NCBI RefSeq assembly: GCF_022919175.1
Contig: NZ_CP095043.1
Location: 992,001 to 1,056,000, forward strand
Length of the DNA: 64,000 nt
Reading direction: 5' to 3'
DNA from: Leucobacter rhizosphaerae
Lineage (GTDB): Bacteria; Actinomycetota; Actinomycetes; Actinomycetales; Microbacteriaceae
How positions within the stretch are numbered: the first letter of the stretch is position 1; each line of letters begins with the position of its first letter. Of the stretch, positions 25,196-33,944 are shown one piece after another. Position numbers and translations under genes: made by a program. Under the pieces are notes generated by a model, which did no database searches, was not told the DNA's origin, and saw nothing but the letters and a program-made list of their open reading frames with translations.

Positions 25196-26221
25196 GTGCT
25201 CGAGCACCGACGCACCCCCGTGCCCTTCGACCCCGAGATGCTGCCGGCGCTCGAGGCCGCGGCATCCCAGCCGCCGCTGACGGCCGACGTGCTCGCTTCG
25301 CTGCGGTCGACGGCGGTGGGAACGCCGTCGGGACCCCCCGCCCCCGCGTTCCCCGACGGTGCCTCATGGGCCGCGACCGCCGGAGTCTCCGCCACCGAGC
25401 TCCGGATCCCGGGCCCGGCGGGCGCCCCCGACCTCGAGGTGACCGTGTTCGCCCCGCTCGACCCGGGGCCTGCGCCACTGCCGGTCCTCGTCAACTTCCA
25501 CGGCGGCGGCATGATCGTCGGCCACCGCTCGTGGGAGCACGGCCGCGTCGTCGACCTGGTCGTGCGGCACCGGGTCATCGGCGTGAACGTCGAGTACCGA
25601 CTCGCCCCGGAGGATCCGTATCCCGCGGGCGTCGAGGACACCTACGCGGCGACGGTCTGGGCGGCCGCGCACGCCGCGGAGCTCGGCGGCGATCCTGCCC
25701 GGCTCATCGTGATGGGCGGGAGCGCGGGCGGCGGATTCGCCGCGGCCGTCGCGCTCATGGCGCGGGATCGCGGCGGCCCTCGGATCGCGGGGCAGCTGCT
25801 GCTGTGCCCGATGATCGACAACACCAACACGACGGTCTCCTCGTGGCAGTACGACGGGATCGGGACCTGGCAGCGCGAGGCGAACCTGCTCGCGTGGCGC
25901 TCGGTGCTCGGGGACGCACTCGCCCTGTCGCCCGATGCCCCGGCGTACGCGGCGCCGAGCCGCGCGACGGATCTCGCGGGTCTCCCGCCGGCGTTCCTCG
26001 AGGTCGGTTCCGCCGAGGCCTTCCGCGATGAGGACGTGGACTACGCGCGCCGCATCTGGGCCGTCGGCGGCGAGGCCGAGTTGCACGTGTGGTCGGGCGG
26101 CTGCCACGGCTTCGACATGGTCGCGCCCGAGAGCGAGCTGACGAGGGCGGCGCTCGCGAGCCGGGATTCCTGGCTCACCCGGATCCTGCGCCGCCCGGGT
26201 GCTGAGGAGGTCGGGCGATGA
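25196..26221 (+). CDS. HSL-family alpha/beta hydrolase (carboxylesterase)
   Basis: 341 residues. Hormone-sensitive-lipase oxyanion motif FHGGGM, nucleophile GGSAGGGF, Asp in EVGSAEAFRDED and His in GGCHGFD form the full triad. No signal peptide, hence cytoplasmic esterase. GTG start one base after the previous stop, with GAAGGA upstream. The adjacent gene is a paralogue, so the operon carries two esterases of probably related specificity. Confidence 0.88.
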   Translation: MLEHRRTPVPFDPEMLPALEAAASQPPLTADVLASLRSTAVGTPSGPPAPAFPDGASWAATAGVSATELRIPGPAGAPDLEVTVFAPLDPGPAPLPVLVNFHGGGMIVGHRSWEHGRVVDLVVRHRVIGVNVEYRLAPEDPYPAGVEDTYAATVWAAAHAAELGGDPARLIVMGGSAGGGFAAAVALMARDRGGPRIAGQLLLCPMIDNTNTTVSSWQYDGIGTWQREANLLAWRSVLGDALALSPDAPAYAAPSRATDLAGLPPAFLEVGSAEAFRDEDVDYARRIWAVGGEAELHVWSGGCHGFDMVAPESELTRAALASRDSWLTRILRRPGAEEVGR

Positions 26222-27255
26222 GCGGGTCGAACCCGGCCCAGCCGTACCGGGCCGCCGAGCCGCCGTCCCGACCCCGGCCCGTACCGTACGACCCGCAGCT
26301 GGTCGTGGGCCTCGACGCGTTCGTCGCACTCGTCGAGGGGATCCCGCTCCGTCGGCACACGATCCTCGAGAACCGGGCGCACTTCGCGGGCCTCACACCC
26401 CCGATGTCGGCGCAGGTCTCGGGCCGCGCCGTGACGTGGGAGGAGCGGATCGTGCCGGGCCCGCCCGGCGCTCCCGACATCGCGGTCACGATCGTGCGAC
26501 CGGCCCCGGGGGCGAGCACCGCACGTCGGCCCGCGCTCCGGCCCGGCGTGCTCGGCATCCACGGCGGAGGCTACGTACTCGGCACCCGGCACTTCGCGAC
26601 GGCCGAGCTGATCGACCTCGCCGAGCGCCACGGCACCGTGGGCGTCGCGGTCGAGTACCGCCTGGCCCCGGAGCACCCCGCCCCCGCGGCCGCCGAGGAC
26701 TGCTACGCAGTGCTGCGCTGGATGGCGGCGCACGGCGCGGAGCACGGCATCGATCCCGAGCGGCTGGTGGTGTCGGGTGCCTCGGCCGGCGGCGGGCTCG
26801 CGGCCGCCGTCGCACTGATGGCGCGGGATCGCGGCGGCCCGGCGCTCGTGGGCCAGCTCGTCAACACCCCCATGATCGACGACCGCAACCGCACCGTGTC
26901 GAGCTGGCAGTACGACGGACTCGGCGCCTGGGATCGCAACAACAACGACACCGGGTGGGACGCGGCCCTCGGCGGCGAGCGCGGCACGGACGCGGTGCAC
27001 CCGTACCACGCGCCCGCGCGGGCGACCGATCTGTCGGGGCTTCCGCCGGCGTTCCTCGAGGTCGGCTCCGCCGAGATCTTCCGCGACGAGACGATCGACT
27101 TCGCCTCGCGCATCTGGGCGGCGGGCGGGGAGGCCGAGCTGCACGTCTGGTCGGGCGGTTACCACGGCTTCAGCGGATTCTCCCCCGACGCCGTCGTGTC
27201 GCGCGCCGCCATCGAGGCCCGCGAGAGCTGGTGGCGCAGGATCCTGACCCGATGA
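26218..27255 (+). CDS. HSL-family alpha/beta hydrolase (carboxylesterase)
   Basis: 345 residues with HGGGY, GASAGGGL nucleophile elbow, EVGSAEIFRDE and GGYHGFS, the same triad as its upstream neighbour. Identical long stretches (VALMARDRGGP, SSWQYDG) show recent tandem duplication followed by divergence at the N-terminus. ATGA overlaps on both sides keep it locked in the operon. Confidence 0.88.
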   Translation: MSGSNPAQPYRAAEPPSRPRPVPYDPQLVVGLDAFVALVEGIPLRRHTILENRAHFAGLTPPMSAQVSGRAVTWEERIVPGPPGAPDIAVTIVRPAPGASTARRPALRPGVLGIHGGGYVLGTRHFATAELIDLAERHGTVGVAVEYRLAPEHPAPAAAEDCYAVLRWMAAHGAEHGIDPERLVVSGASAGGGLAAAVALMARDRGGPALVGQLVNTPMIDDRNRTVSSWQYDGLGAWDRNNNDTGWDAALGGERGTDAVHPYHAPARATDLSGLPPAFLEVGSAEIFRDETIDFASRIWAAGGEAELHVWSGGYHGFSGFSPDAVVSRAAIEARESWWRRILTR

Positions 27256-28454
27256 GCCGGGGCGCGCGCGGGCGCCCGATGGGCATGCTCCGCATCACGC
27301 TCGTGCTGGGGGCGCTCGAGGCGTTCGGCCCGCTGTCGATGGATCTCTACCTGCCGCAGCTGCCGCAGCTCGCGCGCACGCTCGGCACGTCCGACGCGCT
27401 CGCGCAGGCCACGATGTCGGTGTGCATGATCGGGCTCGGGCTCGGCCAGCTCATCGCCGGCCCGCTCTCCGATCGCTACGGCCGCAAGCGGCCGCTCGTG
27501 ACCGGGGTGGTGCTGTTCGCGGTCCTGTCCGCGGTATGCGCGGTCGCGCCGACGATCGAGGTGCTGCTCGTCGCACGCTTTCTGCAGGGGCTCGCGGGGT
27601 CGGCCGGGGTGGTCATCAGCATGGCCGTCGCGCGGGATCTGTTCCACGGGGTCGCACTGTCGCGGATGCTCTCGCTGCTCGCGCTCGTGACCTCGCTCAC
27701 GCCGATCATCGCGCCCGTCATCGGCGGGCAGCTCGCGCGAGTCATGGACTGGCGCGGGATCTTCCTGGTGCTCGCCGGAGTGGGCGCCGTACTGGTGGCG
27801 GTCGCCCAGGTCGGGCTTCGCGAGACGCTCACCGAGGGGCGGCACTCGGGCGGCGTGCTCCGCACGACGCGCGGGCACCTCGCGGAGATCCTGCGCGACC
27901 CGCTCTTCGTGGCGCTGATGGCGGCGGCGTGCCTGGGCGGGGTGGCGTTCTTCTCCTACCTCTCGATGTCGAGCTTCGTGCTGCAGGGCGAGTTCGGGCT
28001 GTCCCCCCAGCTCTTCAGCGTCGTGTTCGCGGTCAACGCGCTGGCGCAGCTCGGCGGCGCGCAGCTCAGCCGCCTGTGGGTGCCCCGCCTCGGCACCCTG
28101 CGGATGTACCTGACCGGGCAGGTCGCGGGCGCGGCTGCGGCGATCGCGCTGCTGGTGGCGACGCTCGCCGGGGCACCGAGCACGGTGGTGATCGTGCTCC
28201 TCGCCCTGTACCTCGGAGCGGCGGGGCTCGGCGGGCCGAACGGGACGACGCTCGCCCTCGGCGGGCACGGGTCGCGCGCGGGCACGGCTTCGGCGCTGCT
28301 CGGCATGGCCATGTTCACGGCCGGGGCGGTGGCGGCACCGCTCGTGTCGGCGACGGCGGGCACCTCGGCCGCCACCATGGCGTGCAGCATTGCGGTCGGC
28401 GCCGTCGTGGCCGCGGGCATCGGGATCCTCGCCGTGCGGAAGCGCGCCGCCTGA
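27252..28454 (+). CDS. MFS transporter, Bcr/CflA drug-resistance family
   Basis: 400 residues, about twelve hydrophobic segments. Early SMDLYLPQLPQLA is the Bcr/CflA hallmark, and the inter-TM2-3 motif reads GPLSDRYGRKRPL. The family exports chloramphenicol-like drugs, sulfonamides or dipeptides. At the end of the ADH-AKR-esterase operon it probably moves the pathway substrate or a toxic intermediate. ATGA overlap with the esterase stop. Confidence 0.87.
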   Translation: MSRGARGRPMGMLRITLVLGALEAFGPLSMDLYLPQLPQLARTLGTSDALAQATMSVCMIGLGLGQLIAGPLSDRYGRKRPLVTGVVLFAVLSAVCAVAPTIEVLLVARFLQGLAGSAGVVISMAVARDLFHGVALSRMLSLLALVTSLTPIIAPVIGGQLARVMDWRGIFLVLAGVGAVLVAVAQVGLRETLTEGRHSGGVLRTTRGHLAEILRDPLFVALMAAACLGGVAFFSYLSMSSFVLQGEFGLSPQLFSVVFAVNALAQLGGAQLSRLWVPRLGTLRMYLTGQVAGAAAAIALLVATLAGAPSTVVIVLLALYLGAAGLGGPNGTTLALGGHGSRAGTASALLGMAMFTAGAVAAPLVSATAGTSAATMACSIAVGAVVAAGIGILAVRKRAA

Positions 28455-28510
28455 GCGCGGGATCGCCGCCTGATCCAGCTGTGCTCGAATCGTCAATCGG
28501 GCTTCATCGC

Positions 28511-28518
28511 AGGACAAG
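28511..28518 (+). promoter_or_regulatory. AGGACAAG motif, candidate regulator site
   Basis: GCAGGACAAG followed by a CCGCGCG-rich stretch, 62 bases before the aldehyde dehydrogenase ATG. It resembles the GAGACAAG elements at 49047 and 50234. Weak match; function inferred. Confidence 0.35.
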
Positions 28519-28579
28519 TTTCCCCGGCCGCGCGCCCATAGTGTGGAGGGGACCCATTCGGACTCGAAGCGGAGGACCC

Positions 28580-29992
28580 ATGCTTACCTACGACAGCCTG
28601 CTCGCTGCCATCACGCCGACCAGCGGAGAGACGCGGGAGGTGTTCGATCCCGCAACCGGTGCGCTCATCGGCACCGCCCCCCTCGAGGACGTGGCCGCGC
28701 TCGAGGTCGCACTCGACCAGGCCACGGCCGCGCAGCCGGCATGGGCGGCGCTCAGCGACGACGAGCGCAAGGCGTATCTGCACCGCGCGGCCGACGCGAT
28801 CGACGCCTCCGCCGAGGCGCTCGCCGAGCTCCTGTCGCGCGAGCAGGGCAAGCCGCTGAACGGCCCGAACGCACGCTTCGAGGTGGGCGGCTCGTCCGTG
28901 TGGACCCGCTCCGCGGCCGACACCCCCCTCCCCGTCGAGGTGCTCGTCGACGACGAGTCCGGCTACGCGGAGATGCACTACCGACCGCTCGGCGTGGTCG
29001 GGGCGATCTCGCCCTGGAACTGGCCGATGATGATCTCGATCTGGCAGATCGCGCCGTCGCTGCGCATGGGCAACACCGTCGTGATCAAGCCCGCCGAGAC
29101 GACCACCCTCTCGGTGCTCGCGCTCGTGACGGTGATGAACCAGGTGCTCCCCGAGGGGGTCCTCAACATCGTCTCCGGGCCCGGCAGCACCGTCGGCGAC
29201 GCGCTCACCCGCAGCCCGAAGGTCGGCAAGATCATGTTCACCGGCTCCACGCCGGTGGGCAAGCGCATCATCGAGGCATCGGCCAACAACGTCACCCGTC
29301 TCACTCTCGAGCTCGGCGGCAACGACGCCGGGATCGTGCTGCCCGACGTCGATCCGGCGGCGATCGCGGAAGGCCTGTTCTGGGGTGCCTTCATCAACAC
29401 CGGGCAGACCTGCGCCGCCCTCAAGCGCCTGTACGTCCACGACTCCGTCTACGACGCGGTCGTCGAGCACCTCGCCGAGTTCGCGAAGAACGTGCCGATG
29501 GGCGTGGGCCTCGACGAGCAGAACGTGCTCGGCCCGCTGCAGAATCGCGCGCAGTACGAGCTGGTCGACCGGCTCGTCGAGTCGGCGAAGGCCTCGGGTG
29601 CGCGCGTCGTGCTCGGCGGCAACCCGGATCACGAGGCCGTGGGCAACTTCTACCCCACGACGCTCATCGCGGACATCGACGCCCACAACGACCTGGTGCT
29701 CGAGGAGCAGTTCGGCCCGGCGCTGCCGATCATCCGCTACAGCGACATCGACGATGTGATCCGCCTGGCCAACGAGCTCGAGGTCGGGCTCGGGGCGTCC
29801 GTGTGGTCGTCGGATCGCGCGAAGGCGCTGGAGATCGTGCCGCGTCTGCAGGCGGGCACCGTGTGGATCAACTCGCACGGCGGGCTGCACCCGATGATCC
29901 CGTTCGGCGGCGCGAAGCAGTCGGGCTACGGGCGCGAGTTCGGCGTCGAGGGCCTGAAGGCGGTGGCCGAGCCGCAGGTGGTCAGCGGCTAG
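28580..29992 (+). CDS. Aldehyde dehydrogenase (ALDH superfamily)
   Basis: 470 residues. Catalytic Cys278 in NTGQTCAALKRL, general-base Glu in LTLELGGNDAG, NAD motif FTGSTPVGKRI and PWNWP oxyanion region. Close paralogue of the ALDH beside the copper amine oxidase (52.5 kb), sharing GPNARFEVG, SPWNWPMMI-type and INSHG segments. Monocistronic, preceded by GGAGGA. Could serve as succinate-semialdehyde, phenylacetaldehyde or amine-derived aldehyde dehydrogenase; sequence alone cannot choose. Confidence 0.88.
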   Translation: MLTYDSLLAAITPTSGETREVFDPATGALIGTAPLEDVAALEVALDQATAAQPAWAALSDDERKAYLHRAADAIDASAEALAELLSREQGKPLNGPNARFEVGGSSVWTRSAADTPLPVEVLVDDESGYAEMHYRPLGVVGAISPWNWPMMISIWQIAPSLRMGNTVVIKPAETTTLSVLALVTVMNQVLPEGVLNIVSGPGSTVGDALTRSPKVGKIMFTGSTPVGKRIIEASANNVTRLTLELGGNDAGIVLPDVDPAAIAEGLFWGAFINTGQTCAALKRLYVHDSVYDAVVEHLAEFAKNVPMGVGLDEQNVLGPLQNRAQYELVDRLVESAKASGARVVLGGNPDHEAVGNFYPTTLIADIDAHNDLVLEEQFGPALPIIRYSDIDDVIRLANELEVGLGASVWSSDRAKALEIVPRLQAGTVWINSHGGLHPMIPFGGAKQSGYGREFGVEGLKAVAEPQVVSG

Positions 29993-30009
29993 GCGCTGGG
30001 GGTCGGGGC

Positions 30010-30086
30010 GAGCGGATACGTTCCGCCCGAGAGGACACGATGCACACCATTGCTTCCGTGTCCGTTCGGGCGGAGCGTATCCGCTC
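30010..30086. repeat. Long inverted repeat, 29-bp arms
   Basis: Arm 30010-30038 (GAGCGGATACGTTCCGCCC...) pairs with arm 30058-30086 with three mismatches, around a 19-base loop. There is no T-run and the loop is large, so it is not an ordinary terminator, though as RNA it would form a stable hairpin after the ALDH gene. No further copy seen in the window. Confidence 0.85.
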
Positions 30087-30220
30087 AGCCGCGCAGTCAG
30101 CGTTGCTCTCGGCGTCGGAGCGTCCTCCACAGGCCGACGCGATGGTGTGGTTCAGCAGCTTCTCTCCACCCCTCATCGCTCCGGGGCCCGGGGATACGGT
30201 CGGACGGCGAGACTGGGATC

Positions 30221-31246
30221 GTGCAATCGAGACCTGTCCTTCCCCCGACGAACACCGTGTTTTCGCAGGGGCCAGGGGGCTTCGACCTTGCGCTGCGGTC
30301 GGCAGCGCAACTCCGAGACGCGGGCTGGTCCGCGCGGGCACTCGCAACCGCCGTGGAGCACGGGAAACTCGTTCGAGTCCATCGCGGCCTCTACGTGAGC
30401 GCCACCGAATGGAGCACCCTCAGCCCCAACGACCGACTCGTGGCGCGGGCCCGAGCGGTGAATCGCGCGGCCACCCGCGAGCCGCTTTTCACGCACACCT
30501 CCGCCGCCGCACTACTTGGACTTCCCCTCTTCGATGTGACAACCGACTCCACTCATGTCGCAAGTCCGGTGAACGGCCCCGGGCGTTCCAGCGGGGGTCT
30601 CATCAGGCATCGCTTCGACGTCCAGCCGGAAGACATCACATTCCGGCACCACCTCCGGTGCACGACCCCCGACCGCACCGTATTCGACCTCGCGCGATCA
30701 GCTCGGGCAGAAGCCGGTCTGAGCTGCGCCGATGCTGTGCTGCGAGCGCAATTCCGCACTCACCGCTCGATCGACCGGACCGGGATCGATGCCTGGCGAG
30801 CACAGATGCGCGAGCGAGTCAGCGAGTCCGCAGGCACCCGTGGCTTGCACACCCTGCGACGTGTGGTCGACCTCGCCGATCCGCGCGCCGACTCGGTTCT
30901 CGAGAGCATCAGCCGACTGCAGTTTCTGAGGCTGGGCTTCAACGTCGACATCCAGGTCCCGGTGCCTTCGCCGAGCGGCGGCCACTACTTCGTCGATTTC
31001 GAGCTCCTGGGTATCGGAGTACTCGGCGAGTGCGACGGGAGGAGCAAGTATCGGAGCCCGCTCCTTCGCAACGGTGAGAGCGCCGAGGAGGTCGTGTATC
31101 GGGAAAAGCGGCGTCATGACTGGATCTGCGGGACCACCGGGAAACGAATGATCCGTTGGGGGTTCGCAGAAGCCACCACCCCAACTCGAATGGCTCGCAT
31201 GCTGACCGCCTACGGAATTGCCATCCCAGGCGGGCCCAGCCGCTGA
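30221..31246 (+). CDS. AbiEi-like DNA-binding protein with DUF559-type nuclease-fold C-terminus
   Basis: 341 residues. The N-terminal part (DAGWSARALATAVEHGKLVRVHRGLYV) is the winged-helix motif seen in AbiEi-type antitoxin/regulator proteins. The C-terminus SVLES...YFVDFELLGIGVLGECDGRSKY has the E-D-ExD spacing of the PD-(D/E)xK-like DUF559 fold. Such orphan proteins are common in actinomycetes and of unknown role. No AbiEii toxin partner is adjacent. Codon use is visibly less GC-biased than its neighbours, and a long inverted repeat precedes it, both hints of acquisition. Start uncertain: GTG 30221 or GTG 30257, neither with a good RBS. Confidence 0.65.
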   Translation: MQSRPVLPPTNTVFSQGPGGFDLALRSAAQLRDAGWSARALATAVEHGKLVRVHRGLYVSATEWSTLSPNDRLVARARAVNRAATREPLFTHTSAAALLGLPLFDVTTDSTHVASPVNGPGRSSGGLIRHRFDVQPEDITFRHHLRCTTPDRTVFDLARSARAEAGLSCADAVLRAQFRTHRSIDRTGIDAWRAQMRERVSESAGTRGLHTLRRVVDLADPRADSVLESISRLQFLRLGFNVDIQVPVPSPSGGHYFVDFELLGIGVLGECDGRSKYRSPLLRNGESAEEVVYREKRRHDWICGTTGKRMIRWGFAEATTPTRMARMLTAYGIAIPGGPSR

Positions 31247-31259
31247 CTATGCTGACCCT

Positions 31260-31676
31260 ATGACTCCGACGTCCGACGACGTGCTCGCCTACCAGTCCCG
31301 CCTCGACCCCGAGGCCCTCCCGATCTGCGAGCGGCTGCTCGGGATCATCGAAGCGGCGCTGCCGGACGCCGAGAACAAGGTGTGGCACGCGCACCCAGTA
31401 TGGTTCTTCGACGGCAACCCCGTGGTCGGGTACGACCGGCTCACAGCATCCGTGCGGCTACTGTTCTGGAGCGGGCAGTCCTTCGCCGAACCGGGTCTGG
31501 CCGCGGAGGGCAGTTTCCGCGCCGCCGAGATCCGGTACACGGACCCCGAGCAGATCGACCCCGAGCAGGTGCGCCGCTGGCTCGCCGAGGCGCGCAGCGT
31601 GCAGTGGAACTACCGCGACATCCGGAAGAACCGCGGACTCGTGCCACTCGTCGGGGTCACCGACGAGGCCCCGTAG
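31260..31676 (+). CDS. DUF1801-family protein
   Basis: 138 residues with the DUF1801 pattern: PICERLLGIIEAALPDAENKVWHAHPVWFFDG, then VRLLFWSGQSF and a C-terminal helix with NYRDIRKNRG. The family is small, cytoplasmic and poorly characterised. No RBS; TATGCT lies six bases before the ATG, a spacing suggesting a leaderless transcript. Convergent with the helicase gene. Confidence 0.75.
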   Translation: MTPTSDDVLAYQSRLDPEALPICERLLGIIEAALPDAENKVWHAHPVWFFDGNPVVGYDRLTASVRLLFWSGQSFAEPGLAAEGSFRAAEIRYTDPEQIDPEQVRRWLAEARSVQWNYRDIRKNRGLVPLVGVTDEAP

Positions 31677-31753
31677 GGCTGAGACTCGGGCCGAGGCTCA
31701 GGCCCGAACTGAGGCTCAGGCTCGGTCTGGGACTCCGCCCCCGCGCGACGCGA

Positions 31754-33910
31754 CTACCAGCGCGGCTTGCGCGGTCCGCGGTCGTCCCGGCCGCCGCGGT
31801 TGTCGCCGCGGAAATCCCCGCGGTCGTCGCGGCCGCCCCGGGAATCGCGTCCGCCGCGATCGTCGCGCCCGCCCTGGTACCCGCCACGATCGTCGCGGTT
31901 CCAGCGCCCCTGGCCCGATCCCGAGTTGCCGCGGTCGTTGGAGCCGCGATCATTCGACCCGCGGTCGTTCGAGCCCCAGCGATCGCCGCCGCGGCCACCG
32001 CCGCGAGCGTCACGATCACCGCGGTAGCCCCCGCGGTCACCGCCGCGGTACCCGCCGCCATCGCGATCTCCGCGGTACCCGCCATCACGCTCGCCGCGGT
32101 ACCCGCCACGATCGCCGCCGCCACGCCGGTCGGAGCCGCGATCCCCGCGGGGCTCCCAGCTCTTGCCGCCGCGCGATCCGCCCGTGTCCGGGCGCAGCTC
32201 GATGAGCTTGCCGCTGATGCGGGTCTGCTCGAGCGCCGAGAGCGCAGAGGGCGACAGGTTCGCCGGCAGCTCGACGAGCGAGAAATCGTCGCGCACCTGG
32301 ATCCGACCGAAGTCGTCGCGGGTGAGCCCGCCCTCGTTCGCGATCGCCCCGATGATCTGCCCGGGCTGCACCTTCTGGCGCCGACCGACCTCGATCCGGT
32401 ACATCTGCAGGTCGGTGCGACGCTCTCCGCGGGGTGCGCGCTCGGGGCGATCATCGCGTCCACCGCGGTCGTTGTCCTCGAGGAACCGGGCGGCCTGCGC
32501 GCGGTCGCGCTCGAACTTGCGGTCATCCGACTCGTCGAGCAACAGGGGCGTGTTGCCCTGGGCCACCACCGCGAGCGCGGCGGCGACGTCGGCCTCCGGC
32601 ACGTTGTGGTGGCGCACGTAGTGGTCGATGATGTCGCGGAAGCGATCGATCCGCGCGGTCTCGTCGAGCGCCGCGGTGATCTCGTCGTCGAAGCGGGAGA
32701 GCCGGGTCGCGTTGACCTCCTCGACGCCGGGGAGCGGCATCTGCGTGAGCGGCTGCTTCGTCGCCTTCTCGATCGACTTCAGCATGCGGCGCTCGCGCGG
32801 GGTGACGAAGCTGATCGCGTCGCCGGTGCGCCCTGCTCGGCCGGTGCGGCCGATGCGGTGCACGTACGACTCGGTGTCGATCGGCAGGTCGTAGTTGATG
32901 ACGTGGCTGATGCGCTCGACGTCGAGGCCGCGCGCGGCGACGTCCGTGGCGACGAGGATGTCGAGCTTGCCGTCCTTCAGCGCCTGCACGGTGCGCTCGC
33001 GCTGCGCCTGCTGCACATCGCCGCTGATCGCGGCCGCGGAGTACCCGCGTGCGCGCAGCTTCTCCGCGACCTGCTCGGTGTCGTTGCGCGTGCGGGTGAA
33101 GACGATGAGCCCGTCGAAGTCCTCGACCTCGAGGATGCGGGTGAGCGCGTCCACCTTCTGTGTGTAGGACACGACGATGTAGCGCTGCGTGATCGTCGAG
33201 CTCGTCTGGGTCTTGCCCTGGATCTTGATCTCGTTCGGATCGTTCAGGTACTGCTGCGAGATGCGGCGGATCTGCGCCGGCATCGTCGCGGAGAAGAGGG
33301 CGACCTGCTTCTCCTCCGGGGTGTCGGCGAGGATCGTCTCGACGTCCTCGGCGAAGCCCATCTTGAGCATCTCGTCGGCCTCGTCGAGCACCAGGTACTT
33401 GATCTGGCTGAGGTCGAGCGAGCCGCGCTTCATGTGGTCCATGATGCGACCGGGGGTACCGACCACGATGTCCACGCCGCGGCGCAGCGCGGAGAGCTGC
33501 TGCCCGTACGCCTGCCCGCCGTAGACCGGCAGCAGGTGCACCTCGGGCAGGTGCGCGGCGTAGCTCTCGAACGCCTCGCAGACCTGGAGCGCGAGCTCGC
33601 GGGTGGGGGCCAGCACGAGGGCCTGAGGCGACCCCGAGCCGGGCTGGAGGCGCGACAGGATCGGCAGCGCGAACGCCGCGGTCTTGCCGGTGCCGGTCTG
33701 CGCGAGGCCGACGACGTCGCGCCCCTCGAGCAGGGTCGGGATCGTGGCTTCCTGAATAGCGGAGGGCGTCTCGTAGCCGAGCCCCTTCACGGCGCGAAGA
33801 ATCGGCTCACTCAGGCCTAGGTCGTCGAATGTGGTGCGCTCACCCTCGGATTCGATGGGAGCTGCGGTCTCGCCGGCCTCGGTGGGCTCGGCGTTCTCAG
33901 AAGAGGTCAT
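31754..33910 (-). CDS. DEAD-box RNA helicase, DeaD/CsdA type
   Basis: 718 residues. Motif I AQTGTGKT, II VLDEADEML, III FSATMP and VI HRIGRTGRAG are all present, then a DbpA-type RNA-binding domain (about 490-570: LQMYRIEVGRRQKVQPGQIIGAIANEGG begins it) and a C-terminal Gly/Arg/Asp-rich RGG tail of ~130 residues. Unwinds structured RNA, for example in ribosome assembly and cold adaptation. A -10 TAGAAT only six bases before the ATG implies leaderless translation. The codon repeats of the tail give the DNA at 31.77-32.16 kb a repetitive look. Confidence 0.95.
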   Translation of the reverse strand: MTSSENAEPTEAGETAAPIESEGERTTFDDLGLSEPILRAVKGLGYETPSAIQEATIPTLLEGRDVVGLAQTGTGKTAAFALPILSRLQPGSGSPQALVLAPTRELALQVCEAFESYAAHLPEVHLLPVYGGQAYGQQLSALRRGVDIVVGTPGRIMDHMKRGSLDLSQIKYLVLDEADEMLKMGFAEDVETILADTPEEKQVALFSATMPAQIRRISQQYLNDPNEIKIQGKTQTSSTITQRYIVVSYTQKVDALTRILEVEDFDGLIVFTRTRNDTEQVAEKLRARGYSAAAISGDVQQAQRERTVQALKDGKLDILVATDVAARGLDVERISHVINYDLPIDTESYVHRIGRTGRAGRTGDAISFVTPRERRMLKSIEKATKQPLTQMPLPGVEEVNATRLSRFDDEITAALDETARIDRFRDIIDHYVRHHNVPEADVAAALAVVAQGNTPLLLDESDDRKFERDRAQAARFLEDNDRGGRDDRPERAPRGERRTDLQMYRIEVGRRQKVQPGQIIGAIANEGGLTRDDFGRIQVRDDFSLVELPANLSPSALSALEQTRISGKLIELRPDTGGSRGGKSWEPRGDRGSDRRGGGDRGGYRGERDGGYRGDRDGGGYRGGDRGGYRGDRDARGGGRGGDRWGSNDRGSNDRGSNDRGNSGSGQGRWNRDDRGGYQGGRDDRGGRDSRGGRDDRGDFRGDNRGGRDDRGPRKPRW

Positions 33911-33916
33911 TAGTGT

Positions 33917-33944
33917 ATTCTACCTCACCGGCCTCCCCCGTCAG
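33917..33944 (-). promoter_or_regulatory. Promoter for leaderless helicase mRNA
   Basis: On the minus strand CTGACG (33939-33944), 16-base spacer, TAGAAT (33917-33922), then six bases to ATG 33910. Transcription should begin at or next to the A of the start codon, and no RBS is present. The -35 overlaps the stop codon of the upstream ABC ATPase gene. Confidence 0.6.

Noticed and set aside
30221-31246. Complete AbiE type IV toxin-antitoxin system
   Set aside because: Only an AbiEi-like domain is present and it is fused to a DUF559-like domain; no AbiEii nucleotidyltransferase gene is adjacent.
31770-32160. CRISPR-like repetition
   Set aside because: The periodicity comes from codons of the Gly/Arg/Asp tail of the DEAD-box helicase; there are no constant repeats with unique spacers.
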